64,000 nucleotides of DNA from Streptomyces sennicomposti (GCF_019890635.1 NZ_JAIOAB010000021.1:40200-104199), one strand, 5' to 3'. Counted from the stretch's first letter, positions 41,678 through 51,854 are shown. Made by a program: numbers and translations. Notes: generated by a model from the sequence alone, not told the origin.

Positions 41678-43156
41678 TCAGTCCACCGGCCACGTGTGCA
41701 CCGGGGCGTTGAGGTGCATGTACTCGATGTACTGCTCCGTCATCCGGCGCAGCGACTCGTGGCGGCCGGAGCGGGTGGTGGCCTCCAGGCGGTGGAACAT
41801 CTCCTTCTGCCAGACCGCGCCGTTGCGGCCGGTGACGCAGCGCTGTTCGATCACGCCGAGCAGCGGTTCCCGCCAGGCCTCGTCCATGCCGGACAGCTCA
41901 AGACCGCGGTGCGCCATCGGCAGCAGGCGCCGCAGGACGAGTTCGGCGACCGGCACCTCGCCCATGCCGGGCCAGTACAGGCGTCCCTCGATGCCGTGCC
42001 GGGCCGCCGTGTGCAGGTTGTCCTCGGCGGCCGAGAAGGACATCCGCGACCACACCGGCCGGTCCTCCTCCACCAGGGCGCGGGTGATCCCGTAGTAGAA
42101 CGCGCCGTTGGCGAGGGTGTCGGCGACGGTCGGGCCGGCGGGCAGCACCCGGTTCTCCACCCTGAGGTGCGGTTTGTCCTGGGCGATGGCGTAGACCGGC
42201 CGGTTCCAGCGGTAGATGGTGCCGTTGTGCAGGGTCAGCTCACCGAGTTCGGGGACGTCGCCGCGGTCCAGGGTCTCCCCGGGGTCCTGGTCGTCGCAGA
42301 GCGGGAGCAGGGCCGGGAAGTAGCGCAGGTTCTCCTCGAAGAGGTCGAAGACGCTGTTGATCCACCGCTCCCCGAACCACACCCGGGGCCGCACCCCCTG
42401 CACCTTGATCTCCTCGGGGCGGGTGTCCGTGGCCTGCTCGAACAGGGGGACACGTGTCTCGTGCCACAGCTCCTTGCCGAACAGGAACGGCGAGTTGGCC
42501 GCCAGCGCCACCTGGACGCCGGCGACCGCCTGCGCCGCGTTCCAGTAGCCGGCGAACTCCTCGGGGGAGACCTGGAGATGGAACTGGGTGCTGGTGCACG
42601 CCGCCTCGGGCGTGATCGTGTCCGCGTACGTCCGCAGCCGGTCCACGCCGTCCACCTCGATGTGCAGGTCCTCGCCCCGGGCGGCGAAGACCTGGTCGTT
42701 GAGCAGCCGGTAGCGCGGGTTCTCCGAGAGCGCGGCGTGGCCGGCGTCCTCCTGGCGCAGCGTCGGCAGGATGCCGATCATGATCAGATGGGCGCCGACC
42801 GTCCTGGCCCGGCGGTCCGCGTGGTTGAGCGCGGCCCGGATCTCGGACTCCCAGGCGTCGGGGCCGCCGGCCGTCAGCCGGCGCGGCGGGATGTTGGTCT
42901 CCAGGTTGAACCGACCCAGCTCGGTGGACCAGGCGGGGTCCGCGATCGCCTCCAGCACGTCGCTGTTGCGCATCGTCGGCTCCGCCCGGTCGTCCACCAG
43001 GTTCAGCTCGATCTCCAGCCCGACCTGCGGCCGCTCGGACTCGAACCGGGCGTCGCGCAGCATCTGCGCGAGCGCGTCGAGGCACTCCTGCATCTTGATC
43101 CGGTAGCGGCGGCGGTCCTCACGGGTGAACACCAGCGCCGGGACGTCCCGTCCCAT
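41678..43156 (-). CDS. Glutamate-cysteine ligase family (GCS2) protein
   Basis: ATP-dependent carboxylate-amine ligase fold, 492 residues. VGLEIELNLVDDRAEPTMRNSDVL carries the conserved ExE metal site. LGRFNLETNIPPRRL, GILPTLRQEDAG and STQFHLQVSPEEFAGYWNAAQAVAG are family blocks, and LRVENRVLPAGPTVADTLANGAF is the substrate-binding end. It resembles GshA of the plant/proteobacterial GCS2 type and actinobacterial paralogs of EgtA. Since streptomycetes use mycothiol and ergothioneine, the true acceptor is uncertain. ATG 43156 with GGGAGG is preferred over an upstream in-frame ATG at 43228. Confidence 0.88.
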   Translation of the reverse strand: MGRDVPALVFTREDRRRYRIKMQECLDALAQMLRDARFESERPQVGLEIELNLVDDRAEPTMRNSDVLEAIADPAWSTELGRFNLETNIPPRRLTAGGPDAWESEIRAALNHADRRARTVGAHLIMIGILPTLRQEDAGHAALSENPRYRLLNDQVFAARGEDLHIEVDGVDRLRTYADTITPEAACTSTQFHLQVSPEEFAGYWNAAQAVAGVQVALAANSPFLFGKELWHETRVPLFEQATDTRPEEIKVQGVRPRVWFGERWINSVFDLFEENLRYFPALLPLCDDQDPGETLDRGDVPELGELTLHNGTIYRWNRPVYAIAQDKPHLRVENRVLPAGPTVADTLANGAFYYGITRALVEEDRPVWSRMSFSAAEDNLHTAARHGIEGRLYWPGMGEVPVAELVLRRLLPMAHRGLELSGMDEAWREPLLGVIEQRCVTGRNGAVWQKEMFHRLEATTRSGRHESLRRMTEQYIEYMHLNAPVHTWPVD

Positions 43157-43488
43157 CGGGCCTCCCGGGGGCCTCTCGACGCACATCCTCCACACCTCAG
43201 CGTCCCACCACCTCGGGACCTCGACCACGCGGCGGGACGGGCCCAGGCGCCGCCGAGGAGATCTCCCTTGGCGTGCTCGGTGCGGCGACTGAATTCGTCG
43301 TCGTGGACAGTCGCAACGACGTTTTACGTAAATGTGTGGTGCTGGTGCGATGGAATCAGTAGGGTTTCCGTCGCTGTCCCCGTCGTGTGCGCGGGTGGCC
43401 CGGCCGTGGCGGTCCCGGCGGCCGGACCGGCTGCGTCGGTCGTGTCCGCTGCGTCGGCCGTATCGGCCGTGCCCCAGAGAGGTGCCCC
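43157..43488. other. Divergent intergenic region GCS2 / PPOX3
   Basis: 330 bp without a convincing gene. It includes the 10-bp AT-rich palindrome TTTACGTAAA at 43323-43332, a likely operator or promoter element, followed by a run of CGGCCGTGYC-type repeats (about 43440-43475). Confidence 0.5.
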
Positions 43489-44169
43489 ATGGACTCCGGT
43501 TCCCCGGAACGGCGGCTGCCGGTCACCGAGCGGACGCGGCACCGCCGGCTGCGGCAGCAGGGCAGCCTGGACCGCGACCGGCTGGACGCGATCCTCGCCG
43601 CCGGCTTCGTCTGCCACCTGGGCGTCACCGTCGACGGCGCCCAGCTCGTGGTGCCCACCGTGTACGGCTCCGACGGCTCCACCCTGTACTTCCACGGCTC
43701 GGTCGCCAGCCGCAGCCTGGTCGCGTCACCCGAGGCCACGGTCTGCGTCACGGTCACCCACGTCGACGGTCTCGTCCTGGCCCGCTCGGTCTTCGAGCAC
43801 GGGGTCAACTACCGCAGCGCCATGATCTTCGGCGTCCCCCGCGCGGTCACGGACCCCGAGGAGAAGCTCGCCGGTCTGCGCTGCCTGACCGAGCAGGCCG
43901 CGCCCGGCCAGTGGGACTACGCCCGCCGCCCCACCGCCAGGGAACTCGCCGCGACGGCCCTGCTCGCCCTCCCGCTGGACGAGGCGTCCGTCAAGATACG
44001 TACCGGCGCCCCGGAGGACGGCGACGGCGAGGACGCCCGGCTGGGCCTGTGGGCGGGCGTCCTGCCGTTGCGTACGACATGGGGCGAGCCGGAGCCGGAC
44101 CCGCTGCTGCCCGAGGGCGCCGAGGTCCCCGCCCATCTCGCGAAGCGGGCCGGCGCTCCGGCCGGCTGA
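43489..44169 (+). CDS. FMN-binding split-barrel protein (PPOX family, longer form)
   Basis: 226 residues of the pyridoxamine 5'-phosphate oxidase-like family of about 200-230 residues. LPVTERTRHRRLRQQGSLDRDRLDAILAAGFVCHLGVTVDGAQLVVPTVYGSDGSTLYFHG is the standard start, with SLVASPEATVCVTVTHVDGLVLARSVFEHGVNYRSAMIFG next and ASVKIRTGAPEDGDGED later. Probably FMN- or heme-binding and cytoplasmic; reaction unknown. ATG 43489 follows GAGAGG. Confidence 0.92.
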   Translation: MDSGSPERRLPVTERTRHRRLRQQGSLDRDRLDAILAAGFVCHLGVTVDGAQLVVPTVYGSDGSTLYFHGSVASRSLVASPEATVCVTVTHVDGLVLARSVFEHGVNYRSAMIFGVPRAVTDPEEKLAGLRCLTEQAAPGQWDYARRPTARELAATALLALPLDEASVKIRTGAPEDGDGEDARLGLWAGVLPLRTTWGEPEPDPLLPEGAEVPAHLAKRAGAPAG

Positions 44170-44276
44170 CCGGGCAGGCCCGCCCGGTGCGCGTCCGGGT
44201 CCGCGTCGGGTCCGGGTTCCGGTCCGCGTCGGGTCCCGGTCCGCGACCGGGGTCCGGGTTCGGGGCCGGGTCCGGG

Positions 44277-45584
44277 TCAGTGGGACGTGGGACGCAGGTG
44301 TACGGGGAGGGTCTGGTGGCCGTTGCTGATGAGTGAGGGGTAGGGCCGCAACGTCTCGGCGGGCACGGCGAGTTCGAGGTGCGGGAAGCGGTCGAAGAGC
44401 AGCCGCAGGGCGGTGGTGACCTCGATGCGGGCGAGGGGCGCGCCGAGGCAGAAGTGGACGCCGTGACCGAAGGCGAGGTGGTCCTTCGACGCCCTGGTCG
44501 TGTCGAAGACGTCGGCGGTCGGGCCGTGCCAGTCCGGGTGCCGGTTGGCGGCGGCGTAGGAGGCCAGGATGGCTTCGCCGCGGGCGATGACCTGTCCGTC
44601 GGGCAGCGGGATGTCGGTGAGGGCGTAGCGCAGCGGGAGGTGTTTGACGGCCGGCTCGTGCCGCAGCGTCTCCTCGACCACGTCCGTCCAGCTCGTGCGC
44701 CCGGTCCGGAGGTGGGCCAGGTGTGCGGGGTCGGTGAGCAGGGCGGTGACGGCCTGGTCGATGACGTTGACGGTCGTCTCGTAGCCGGCGCTGATCATCA
44801 GCAGCAGGGTGTCGCGCAGTTCGGCGGCGGACAGGGTGCCGCCGTCGCCCTCCTCGTCGCGGGCGGCCAGGAGCAGGCTCGTCATGTCGTCGCCGGGGGC
44901 GCGGCGCTTGGCGGCGATGAGCAGGTCCAGCGCCGTGTAGAGGGCGGCGGTGTTGGCCTCGGCCTGCGCGACGGTGAGCGTGGTGGTGAAGACCCCGTCG
45001 ACCAGTGCGCGGAAGTCCTGGCGCTGGTCGTGCGGTACGCCCATGAGCCCGCCGATCACGGCGATCGGCAGCGGGCGGGCGAGGTGTTCGCGCAGGTCGA
45101 CCGGTTCCGTGGCGGGCAGGGCGGCGAGCCGGTCGAGGAGCGAGGTCACGGTCGCCTCGACCACGGGGCGCAAGGCCTCGATGCGGCGGGCGCTGAAGGC
45201 CGGCGCGATCATCCGGCGCAGCCTGCGGTGGTCGGGGCCGTAGGCCGTGAACATGTTTCTGGCCGTCACCCAGAGGGCGAGCGGCCAGCTGGCGACCGCC
45301 TCGGCGTAGGCCGGCCAGTGCGCCGCGGCGTCCTTGGAGACCTCCGGGCTGGTCAACAGGCTTTTGAGCAGGGCGGGTTCGGTGACGGCCCAGGCGGTCA
45401 CGCCGAGGATGTCCACGCGGGCGGCCGGACCGCGGGCGCGCAGGGCCCGGTGCTCGGCGTGGTGGCCGGAGCCGGTGGGGTCGAGGACGTACGGCGACCG
45501 GGATGACGGCTGGTACGGCGACTCGGATGACGGATCGGGCAACGGCTGGGGTGACGGCTGGTACGGCGCTGGCTGCTCGGTCAC
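44277..45584 (-). CDS. Cytochrome P450
   Basis: Heme monooxygenase of 435 residues, soluble bacterial class. The I-helix oxygen-binding motif is ISAGYETTVNVIDQA (AGxET, about 256-266) and the K-helix is VEETLRHEPAVKHLPLRYA (ExxR). The heme loop FGHGVHFCLGAPLARIEV carries the Cys ligand near 370. The N-terminus before the family start (residues 1-35, PYQPSPQPLPDPSSESPYQPSS) is repetitive and probably disordered. GTG 45584. No ferredoxin or biosynthetic partner is adjacent. MSRLRRMIAPAFSARR-type C-helix region is intact. Substrate unknown. Confidence 0.95.
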   Translation of the reverse strand: MTEQPAPYQPSPQPLPDPSSESPYQPSSRSPYVLDPTGSGHHAEHRALRARGPAARVDILGVTAWAVTEPALLKSLLTSPEVSKDAAAHWPAYAEAVASWPLALWVTARNMFTAYGPDHRRLRRMIAPAFSARRIEALRPVVEATVTSLLDRLAALPATEPVDLREHLARPLPIAVIGGLMGVPHDQRQDFRALVDGVFTTTLTVAQAEANTAALYTALDLLIAAKRRAPGDDMTSLLLAARDEEGDGGTLSAAELRDTLLLMISAGYETTVNVIDQAVTALLTDPAHLAHLRTGRTSWTDVVEETLRHEPAVKHLPLRYALTDIPLPDGQVIARGEAILASYAAANRHPDWHGPTADVFDTTRASKDHLAFGHGVHFCLGAPLARIEVTTALRLLFDRFPHLELAVPAETLRPYPSLISNGHQTLPVHLRPTSH

Positions 45585-45846
45585 GAGTGCGGTCTCCTTC
45601 GGCGGGCGACTGCGTACCGGGCCGCGACGGGAGGGGGTGGGGGCGCGTCCCAGCGGATGGCTACCCCGACGGGCGACCGGAGCAATCGACTCCGAGTGGA
45701 GGGAAACCGGACAATCTGTACCTCGTGTCGCCGGCCGGCGGTCGCCCCGGCCCGGCGGGGGGGGGGCGGGGCTACCGCGATCGCGCCGTACCGGCCCGGC
45801 TCCTGTACGGAACCGGGCCGGAACCGAGCCCGAGGAAGCCGGTCGG

Positions 45847-47145
<1,299 letters not shown>

Positions 47146-47652
47146 ATGAGCACGGTCAAGGAAACGGTCGAAGTCGACGTCCCCGTCCGCATCGCGTACA
47201 ACCAGTGGACGCAGTTCGAGTCCTTCCCGAACTTCATGGAGGGGGTCGAGGAGATCAGGCAGCTGGACGACCGCCACAACCACTGGGTGACGAAGGTCTC
47301 CGGCGTCAAGCGGGAGTTCGACACCGAGATCGTCGACCAGCTCCCCGACGAGCGGATCACCTGGCGCACGACCAGCGGCGACACCCAGCAGAGGGGCACG
47401 GTCCGCTTCGAGCGGGTGGACGACGGGCACACCCGCGTCGAGCTCGCGATGGACATCGAGCCCAGCGGCATGGCGGAGAAGGCCGGCGATCTGCTGGGGA
47501 TCACGGACCGGCAGATCAAGGGCGACATGAAGCGCTTCAAGGAGTACATCGAGAAGCGCGGCGGCGAGTCCGGCGCCTGGCGCGGCCGGATCACACCGGG
47601 CGAGGCGGACGCCGGCGGGACGTCCGGCGGGTTCTCCGGTGGAGGCTTCTGA
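47146..47652 (+). CDS. SRPBCC (START/polyketide-cyclase-like) protein
   Basis: 168-residue helix-grip protein that binds hydrophobic ligands. MSTVKETVEVDVPVRIAYNQWTQFESFPNFMEGVEEIRQLDDRHNHW is the standard start (PV..AYNQWTQFE.FP.FM). The middle has DTEIVDQLPDERITWRT and GTVRFERVDDGHTRVELAMDIEP. The C-terminal helix and a Gly/Ser-rich tail (GGTSGGFSGGGF) follow. GGAGG lies 11 nt before the ATG at 47146. Such proteins are often stress-induced in streptomycetes; ligand unknown. Confidence 0.92.
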   Translation: MSTVKETVEVDVPVRIAYNQWTQFESFPNFMEGVEEIRQLDDRHNHWVTKVSGVKREFDTEIVDQLPDERITWRTTSGDTQQRGTVRFERVDDGHTRVELAMDIEPSGMAEKAGDLLGITDRQIKGDMKRFKEYIEKRGGESGAWRGRITPGEADAGGTSGGFSGGGF

Positions 47653-47750
47653 GTCCCCCGACGTGTGTGACTGACGGCTCGTCAAGTCCGGGGTCTACGC
47701 TCCCGGCTTGACGGGCCGCTTCGCGCGGCGAGGTGACGGGTGGGCGGGTG

Positions 47751-47821
47751 CCGCGAGGCGTCCGCGGCGGGGCAGAGCGAGGCGTCCGCGGCGGGGCAAG
47801 CGAAGCGTCTGCGGCGGGGCC
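47751..47821. repeat. Three direct repeats of about 22 bp
   Basis: GCGAGGCGTCCGCGGCGGGG and two near copies (third with AGCGTCTGCGG) between convergent genes. No gene. Confidence 0.8.
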
Positions 47822-47825
47822 GCCC

Positions 47826-48812
47826 TCAGCGGGAGGCGTCGTCCCGCTGCCAGGCGCCGACGCCCAACTTCCCCGTCGTGCCCAGGTCCAGCTCCGGCGT
47901 CACCGTCACCGCGGCGGCGCCGGGCTTCGCCACCACCCGCACATAGGGCGCGTTGACGGGCTCGCCCATCTCCGTGGTGTTGCGCCACACCAGCCCGGCG
48001 TGCGCCCCCTCCCCGGGCCGCAGCGCCAGGGGCCGGGGCGTGTCGTCGGCCCCGGTGCCGAGGGCGATGGCCCCGCCCCCGTGCAGGATCCGTACGCCCT
48101 CGACCGGCTTGTGCTCCTCGTCGAACAGCTGGAGCTGCGGATAGCCGTCGAGGTGATACGTGTGCGTGCCGCAGTTCACCAGGTGCAGTCCGACGACGCG
48201 CAGCCCCATCGCGGCGTCGCCCCGGTCGGCGTACACGCGCACCCCCGACGCCGGACAGGGTCCCGTCTCGCTGGGCGCCTCGGCGGAGGGGACGCTCCTG
48301 ACCTTGACGATCCGCACCTTCGTCGGCTTTCCGGCGTCTCCGGGCAGCGTGCCGACGTCCGTCAGCGAGACGGCGCGCCGTACGGTCCGGCCGGGTTCGA
48401 CGGACGCCACCGTCGTCTGGGCACTCGTCAGCGCGGTACCGGTGTCCGACAGCAGGAAGTAGGTGACCGTGTAAGTGGCCGTTCCGGCCGTGTGGTTGGT
48501 GATCTCGAGGACCGGGCAGCCGGCCGGGCCGACGAGTTCGACGCCCTCCCTCGCCGTCGCCGTACCGCCGGAGGAGGCGTCCGGCGCCGCTTGCCCGGGT
48601 GTTGAGGTGTCGGGCCCGGTGTCGTCGGTCGCCGACCGGCCGGCGGGTGTCGCGGAGGCGCCGCAGGATTCGCCCGAGGTCGCGGACGCGTGCGGCGACG
48701 CCGGGCCGGGGTCCTGTGCGCCGGCGCGCTGCGTACCGCACGCCGTGAGGAGCAGTGCGCCCGCGAGGGCGACGGCGGCGGGCAGGGCCAGGGGGAGAGG
48801 GGCGCGGCGCAT
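47826..48812 (-). CDS. Lipoprotein with DUF4232 domain
   Basis: Predicted membrane-anchored extracytoplasmic lipoprotein, 328 residues. The lipobox LLLTACGTQ places the lipidated Cys at about residue 25 after the signal MRRAPLPLALPAAVALAGALLLTA. A Ser/Ala/Thr-rich spacer leads to two beta-rich parts; the second is DUF4232 (GLRVVGLHLVNCGTHTYHLDGYPQLQLFDEEHKPV, near 195-230, and APYVRVVAKPGA). Conserved Cys pairs occur at CPVLEITN and LVNCG. Function unknown. ATG 48812; convergent with the SRPBCC gene. Confidence 0.9.
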   Translation of the reverse strand: MRRAPLPLALPAAVALAGALLLTACGTQRAGAQDPGPASPHASATSGESCGASATPAGRSATDDTGPDTSTPGQAAPDASSGGTATAREGVELVGPAGCPVLEITNHTAGTATYTVTYFLLSDTGTALTSAQTTVASVEPGRTVRRAVSLTDVGTLPGDAGKPTKVRIVKVRSVPSAEAPSETGPCPASGVRVYADRGDAAMGLRVVGLHLVNCGTHTYHLDGYPQLQLFDEEHKPVEGVRILHGGGAIALGTGADDTPRPLALRPGEGAHAGLVWRNTTEMGEPVNAPYVRVVAKPGAAAVTVTPELDLGTTGKLGVGAWQRDDASR

Positions 48813-48966
48813 GGGGTCAGTCGATCAGGCGGGGACCGCCTCGGCTGTGACCTGGGTCATACCCGCCGTCACAGGGCTGTCACAGCCGGGTGCGGCGCGC
48901 TCGGCGGTCGCTACCGGGGCGTACCGCGTTTACATCGGTCTGCGGGGTCGCTACCGTGATGCTCGA

Positions 48967-48980
48967 TGGGAGCGCTCCCA
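48967..48980 (+). promoter_or_regulatory. CebR operator before the cellulose-binding protein
   Basis: TGGGAGCGCTCCCA is the perfect 14-bp palindrome bound by the LacI-family cellobiose/cellotriose sensor CebR in streptomycetes. It lies 58 bp before the GTG start of the gene at 49038, so induction by cello-oligosaccharides is predicted. Confidence 0.92.
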
Positions 48981-49037
48981 AGGCTTCCTCTGCTTGTCAT
49001 GCTCTGATCATTCAGTGGTGCAGAAGGAGAGCGGACG

Positions 49038-50276
49038 GTGACGAGGACGGTTCGGCCGCCGGGCAGGCGGGAGTTACGGGTGGCGGCGCTGCTGGCCGTG
49101 GTGGGCGCGCTGCTGGCGGGCCTCGCCGGCTACGGCGTGCGCGGCACCGCTCAGGCGGCGGACGGCGGTGCGGCGTGCCGGGTGTCGTGGACGGCCGACC
49201 AGTGGGCGGGCGGCTTCACCGCGCAGGTGTCCGTCACCAATCTCGGCCCTGCGGTGAGCGGTTGGGAACTGCGGTGGACGTTCGACGCCGGTCAGCGGGT
49301 GACCTCCGCGTGGAACGCCCGGGTGAGCCAGAGCGGTACGGCGGTCACCGCCGCGAACCTCGACTACAACGGGTCGCTGGCGACCGGCGCCGCCGCGAGT
49401 TTCGGCCTCCAGGGCACCTGGTCCGGCGCCCATCCCGTACCGGGTGACTTCACCTTCAACGGCGTTCCGTGCGACGGGGGTTCGGGGGCGAGTCCGACGC
49501 CGTCGGGACCGTCCGGGAGTCCCTCGCCCACACCGTCGGGGCCGCCGTCCGGGAGTCCCACGCCGCCGCCCTCGGGCAGCCCCGCTCCGGGATGCGGCGA
49601 CGCGGCGGTGTGCTCCGGTTTCGAGGACCAGACCGGGAGCGCGCCCTCGGGCGCCTGGACGGTCGTGTCGCCCGACTGCGACGGCTCCGGCAAGGCGACG
49701 GTGGACACCTCGGTCGCCCACACCGGAAGCCGCTCGGTGCGGGTGGACGGAGCCGCCGGTTACTGCAACCACGTCTTCGTGGCCACCACGAAGGACGTGT
49801 CCACGGTGGGGCCCGTGGTGTACGGCCGGGTGTGGGTGCGCCACACCACGCCGCTGCCCGCCGCGCACATCGCCATGATCACCCTGGCCGACGCGCGCGA
49901 CGGCGGACGCGACCTGAGGATGGGCGGCCAGAACGGCGCGCTCCAGTGGAACCGCCAGTCCGACGACGCGACCCTGCCCGCGCAGAGCCCGGCGGGCGTG
50001 GCGCTGAGCACGGAACTGCCGACCGGGCGCTGGGTGTGCCTGCGGTTCGCCGTCGACACCACCCGGCAGGCCATGGACACCTGGCTGGACGACCGGCAGA
50101 TCGCCGGACTGCACGTGGACGGCGTCCCCACGCAGGACATCGACGCGCAGTGGCTCAGCCGCACCACGGCTCCCCGGCCCACCACCTTCCGGCTGGGGTG
50201 GGAGAGCTACGGCACAGGCGACGACACCCTCTGGTACGACGACGTGGCGCTCGGCTCGACACCACAGAGCTGCTGA
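49038..50276 (+). CDS. Secreted CBM2-containing protein with C-terminal polysaccharide-lyase/lectin-like domain, TTA codon
   Basis: Extracellular protein of 412 residues. The signal region ELRVAALLAVVGALLAGLAGYGVRGTAQA is followed by a family 2 carbohydrate-binding module (CRVSWTADQWAGGFTAQVSVTNLGPAVSGWELRWTF to FTFNGVPCDG, about 47-150). A Pro/Ser/Thr/Gly linker of about 45 residues follows (PTPSGPSGSPSPTPSGPPSG). The C-terminal domain (about 195-412) is a beta-sandwich type with SGFEDQTGSAPSGAWTVV and TFRLGWESYGTGDDTLWYDDVALG; I see no known glycosidase motif. Codon 13 (49074-49076) is TTA, so bldA is needed. GTG start with GAAGGAGAG upstream. CebR site in the promoter. Confidence 0.9.
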   Translation: MTRTVRPPGRRELRVAALLAVVGALLAGLAGYGVRGTAQAADGGAACRVSWTADQWAGGFTAQVSVTNLGPAVSGWELRWTFDAGQRVTSAWNARVSQSGTAVTAANLDYNGSLATGAAASFGLQGTWSGAHPVPGDFTFNGVPCDGGSGASPTPSGPSGSPSPTPSGPPSGSPTPPPSGSPAPGCGDAAVCSGFEDQTGSAPSGAWTVVSPDCDGSGKATVDTSVAHTGSRSVRVDGAAGYCNHVFVATTKDVSTVGPVVYGRVWVRHTTPLPAAHIAMITLADARDGGRDLRMGGQNGALQWNRQSDDATLPAQSPAGVALSTELPTGRWVCLRFAVDTTRQAMDTWLDDRQIAGLHVDGVPTQDIDAQWLSRTTAPRPTTFRLGWESYGTGDDTLWYDDVALGSTPQSC

Positions 50277-50308
50277 GCGTGGCGGCTGTTCGCCGTCGGT
50301 GTCGTCAT

Positions 50309-50345
50309 GGCCGGCCGGCTCCCGGTGCGCGGGGGCCGGCCGGCC
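50309..50345. terminator. Hairpin between convergent CBM2 and tetR genes
   Basis: GGCCGGCCGG (50309-50318) pairs with CCGGCCGGCC (50336-50345), 17-nt loop. It serves both genes. Confidence 0.65.
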
Positions 50346-50387
50346 TGGCCTGTCCGGGGCCGCCGGTCGGTCGCGGGTCCGGGGGCG

Positions 50388-50993
50388 TCAGCTCGCCGCG
50401 GCGATGGCGCCGAGGGAGGCCAGGGTCGCGGTGACCGTCCGGTACAGCGCCTCCGGGTCGGCTCCGGAGCGGGAGCGCAGGTTGACGCCGTAGGCGAGCA
50501 GGGCCAACAGCTCGGCCGCGCACTGGAGTTCGGCGTCCCGGGGGAGCTGGCCGCGGGACTGCGCGGACAGGAGCGCGGCGTGCAGGGCGCCCAGCAGGTG
50601 CTGGTGGTGCCCGTCGAGGAGGCGCAGGACCTCCGGGTCGTCGTTCTCGGTGCGGGCGGCGTGCGCGTTGGTGATCATGCAGCCCCAGCGTGCGTACTCG
50701 CCCGAGCAGCGGACCTCGATCAGTCCGGCGAAGAAGTCGGCGACGGCGGGCAGTCCGCGCCCGTCCTGGGTCAGGCGCTCGAAGGCCGGTTCGGAGTGGG
50801 TCCGGACGTAGCGCCGCAGCGCGGCGAGGTACAGGTCCTGTTTGCCGCCGAACGTGGCGTACAGGCTGGAGCGGTTGAGGCCGGTGGCCGTCACCACGTC
50901 CTGGATGCCGGTCGAGGCCGCGCCCTGCCGCCAGAACAGCCGCACCGCCGTGTCCAGGGCGGCCTGCGGGTCGAAGTGCTTGATGTCCGGCAC
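50388..50993 (-). CDS. TetR-family repressor (AcrR/NemR-like) divergent from peroxiredoxin gene
   Basis: 201 residues. The helix-turn-helix FDPQAALDTAVRLFWRQGAASTGIQDVVTATGLNRSSLYATFGGKQDLYLAAL (about 7-60) is of the subgroup with LNRSSLYATFG.K..L. The middle has GLIEVRCSGEYARWGCMITNAHAA, with two Cys that might sense oxidants, as in NemR-like proteins. GTG 50993 follows GGGAGGGG. Two 24-bp palindromes lie in the divergent promoter. Confidence 0.93.
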   Translation of the reverse strand: MPDIKHFDPQAALDTAVRLFWRQGAASTGIQDVVTATGLNRSSLYATFGGKQDLYLAALRRYVRTHSEPAFERLTQDGRGLPAVADFFAGLIEVRCSGEYARWGCMITNAHAARTENDDPEVLRLLDGHHQHLLGALHAALLSAQSRGQLPRDAELQCAAELLALLAYGVNLRSRSGADPEALYRTVTATLASLGAIAAAS

Positions 50994-51004
50994 GCGCCCC
51001 TCCC

Positions 51005-51028
51005 ATCTTGAAACGAGGGTTCCAAGAT
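51005..51028. promoter_or_regulatory. TetR operator 1 in the tetR/peroxiredoxin promoter
   Basis: A 24-bp palindrome: ATCTTGAAAC, 4-bp spacer, GTTCCAAGAT (9 of 10 pairs). It begins 12 bp upstream of the tetR start. Confidence 0.82.
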
Positions 51029-51056
51029 AGCGCGCCCGACCGCTACGCTGACAGCA

Positions 51057-51080
51057 ATCTTGGAACGGTCGTTCCGAGAT
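51057..51080. promoter_or_regulatory. TetR operator 2 in the tetR/peroxiredoxin promoter
   Basis: ATCTTGGAAC, 4-bp spacer GGTC, GTTCCGAGAT (9 of 10 pairs), 52 bp centre to centre from operator 1. It lies 55 bp upstream of the peroxiredoxin start. Confidence 0.82.
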
Positions 51081-51134
51081 CCGGTTTTCGCTGCCCTGCC
51101 ACACCCGTGCCCCGACCCGCCGGAGGATGCCCCG

Positions 51135-51800
51135 ATGAGCCTCGAAGCCGAACTGCGCGCCTTCTCCACCGCCCGCCGGCCTCAACTGCCGCCCGAGGCG
51201 AGGGAGATCATGGACCGCGCCGGGCGGGACCTGGCCGCCTCCGGACAGGCCGGCCGGGCCTTGACCGTGGGCGCCCGGGCCCCGCGCTTCACCCTGCCGT
51301 CCGCGACCGGGCACCCGGTGGCCCTGGACGGCCTGCTCGCCGAAGGCCCGGTCGTGCTCACCTTCTACCGCGGCGCCTGGTGCCCGTACTGCAACCTCGC
51401 TCTGCGCGCCCTGCAGCAGCGCCACGGGGAGTTCGCCGAGCGCGGCGCGCGTCTGGTCGCCGTCTCACCGCAGGTCCCCGACGAATCGCTGAGCCTCGCC
51501 GAGAAGCACGCCCTCGCCTTCGACGTCCTCAGCGACCTCGGCTCCGACACGGCCGGGCAGTACGGCCTCGCCTTCGACCTGCCGGACGACCTGGCCGCCG
51601 TCTACGACCGGTTCGGCTTCGACCTCCAGCGCGTCAACGGCGGCCACGCACGTACGCTCCCGCTGCCCGCGACCTACGTCATCGACCGCGCCGGAACCAT
51701 CCGCTGGGCCTTCGTCGACCCCGACTACACCCAGCGCGCGGAACCCGCCGACATCCTCGACGCGCTCGACGCGCTCGAAGCGCGCCACTCCCTCGACTGA
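51135..51800 (+). CDS. Peroxiredoxin-like AhpC/TSA family protein
   Basis: 221-residue thioredoxin-fold peroxidase-like protein. An N-terminal helical tail (MSLEAELRAFSTARRPQLPPEAREIMDRAG) precedes APRFTLPSATGHPVALDGLLAEGPVVLTFYRGAWCPYCNLALRALQQR, where WCPYC (about residues 81-85) is the active CxxC. Later SPQVPDESLSLAEKHALAFDVLSDLG and ATYVIDRAGTIRWAFVDPDYTQRAEPADIL are family motifs. It likely reduces peroxides with thioredoxin-type donors. ATG 51135 follows CGGAGGA. Expression is probably released from the divergent TetR repressor by oxidants or electrophiles. Confidence 0.93.
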   Translation: MSLEAELRAFSTARRPQLPPEAREIMDRAGRDLAASGQAGRALTVGARAPRFTLPSATGHPVALDGLLAEGPVVLTFYRGAWCPYCNLALRALQQRHGEFAERGARLVAVSPQVPDESLSLAEKHALAFDVLSDLGSDTAGQYGLAFDLPDDLAAVYDRFGFDLQRVNGGHARTLPLPATYVIDRAGTIRWAFVDPDYTQRAEPADILDALDALEARHSLD

Positions 51801-51854
51801 TGCCCGACACCCCGCGGGCCGTGCCTCAACAGGCCGTGCCCCGACGGGCCGTCC

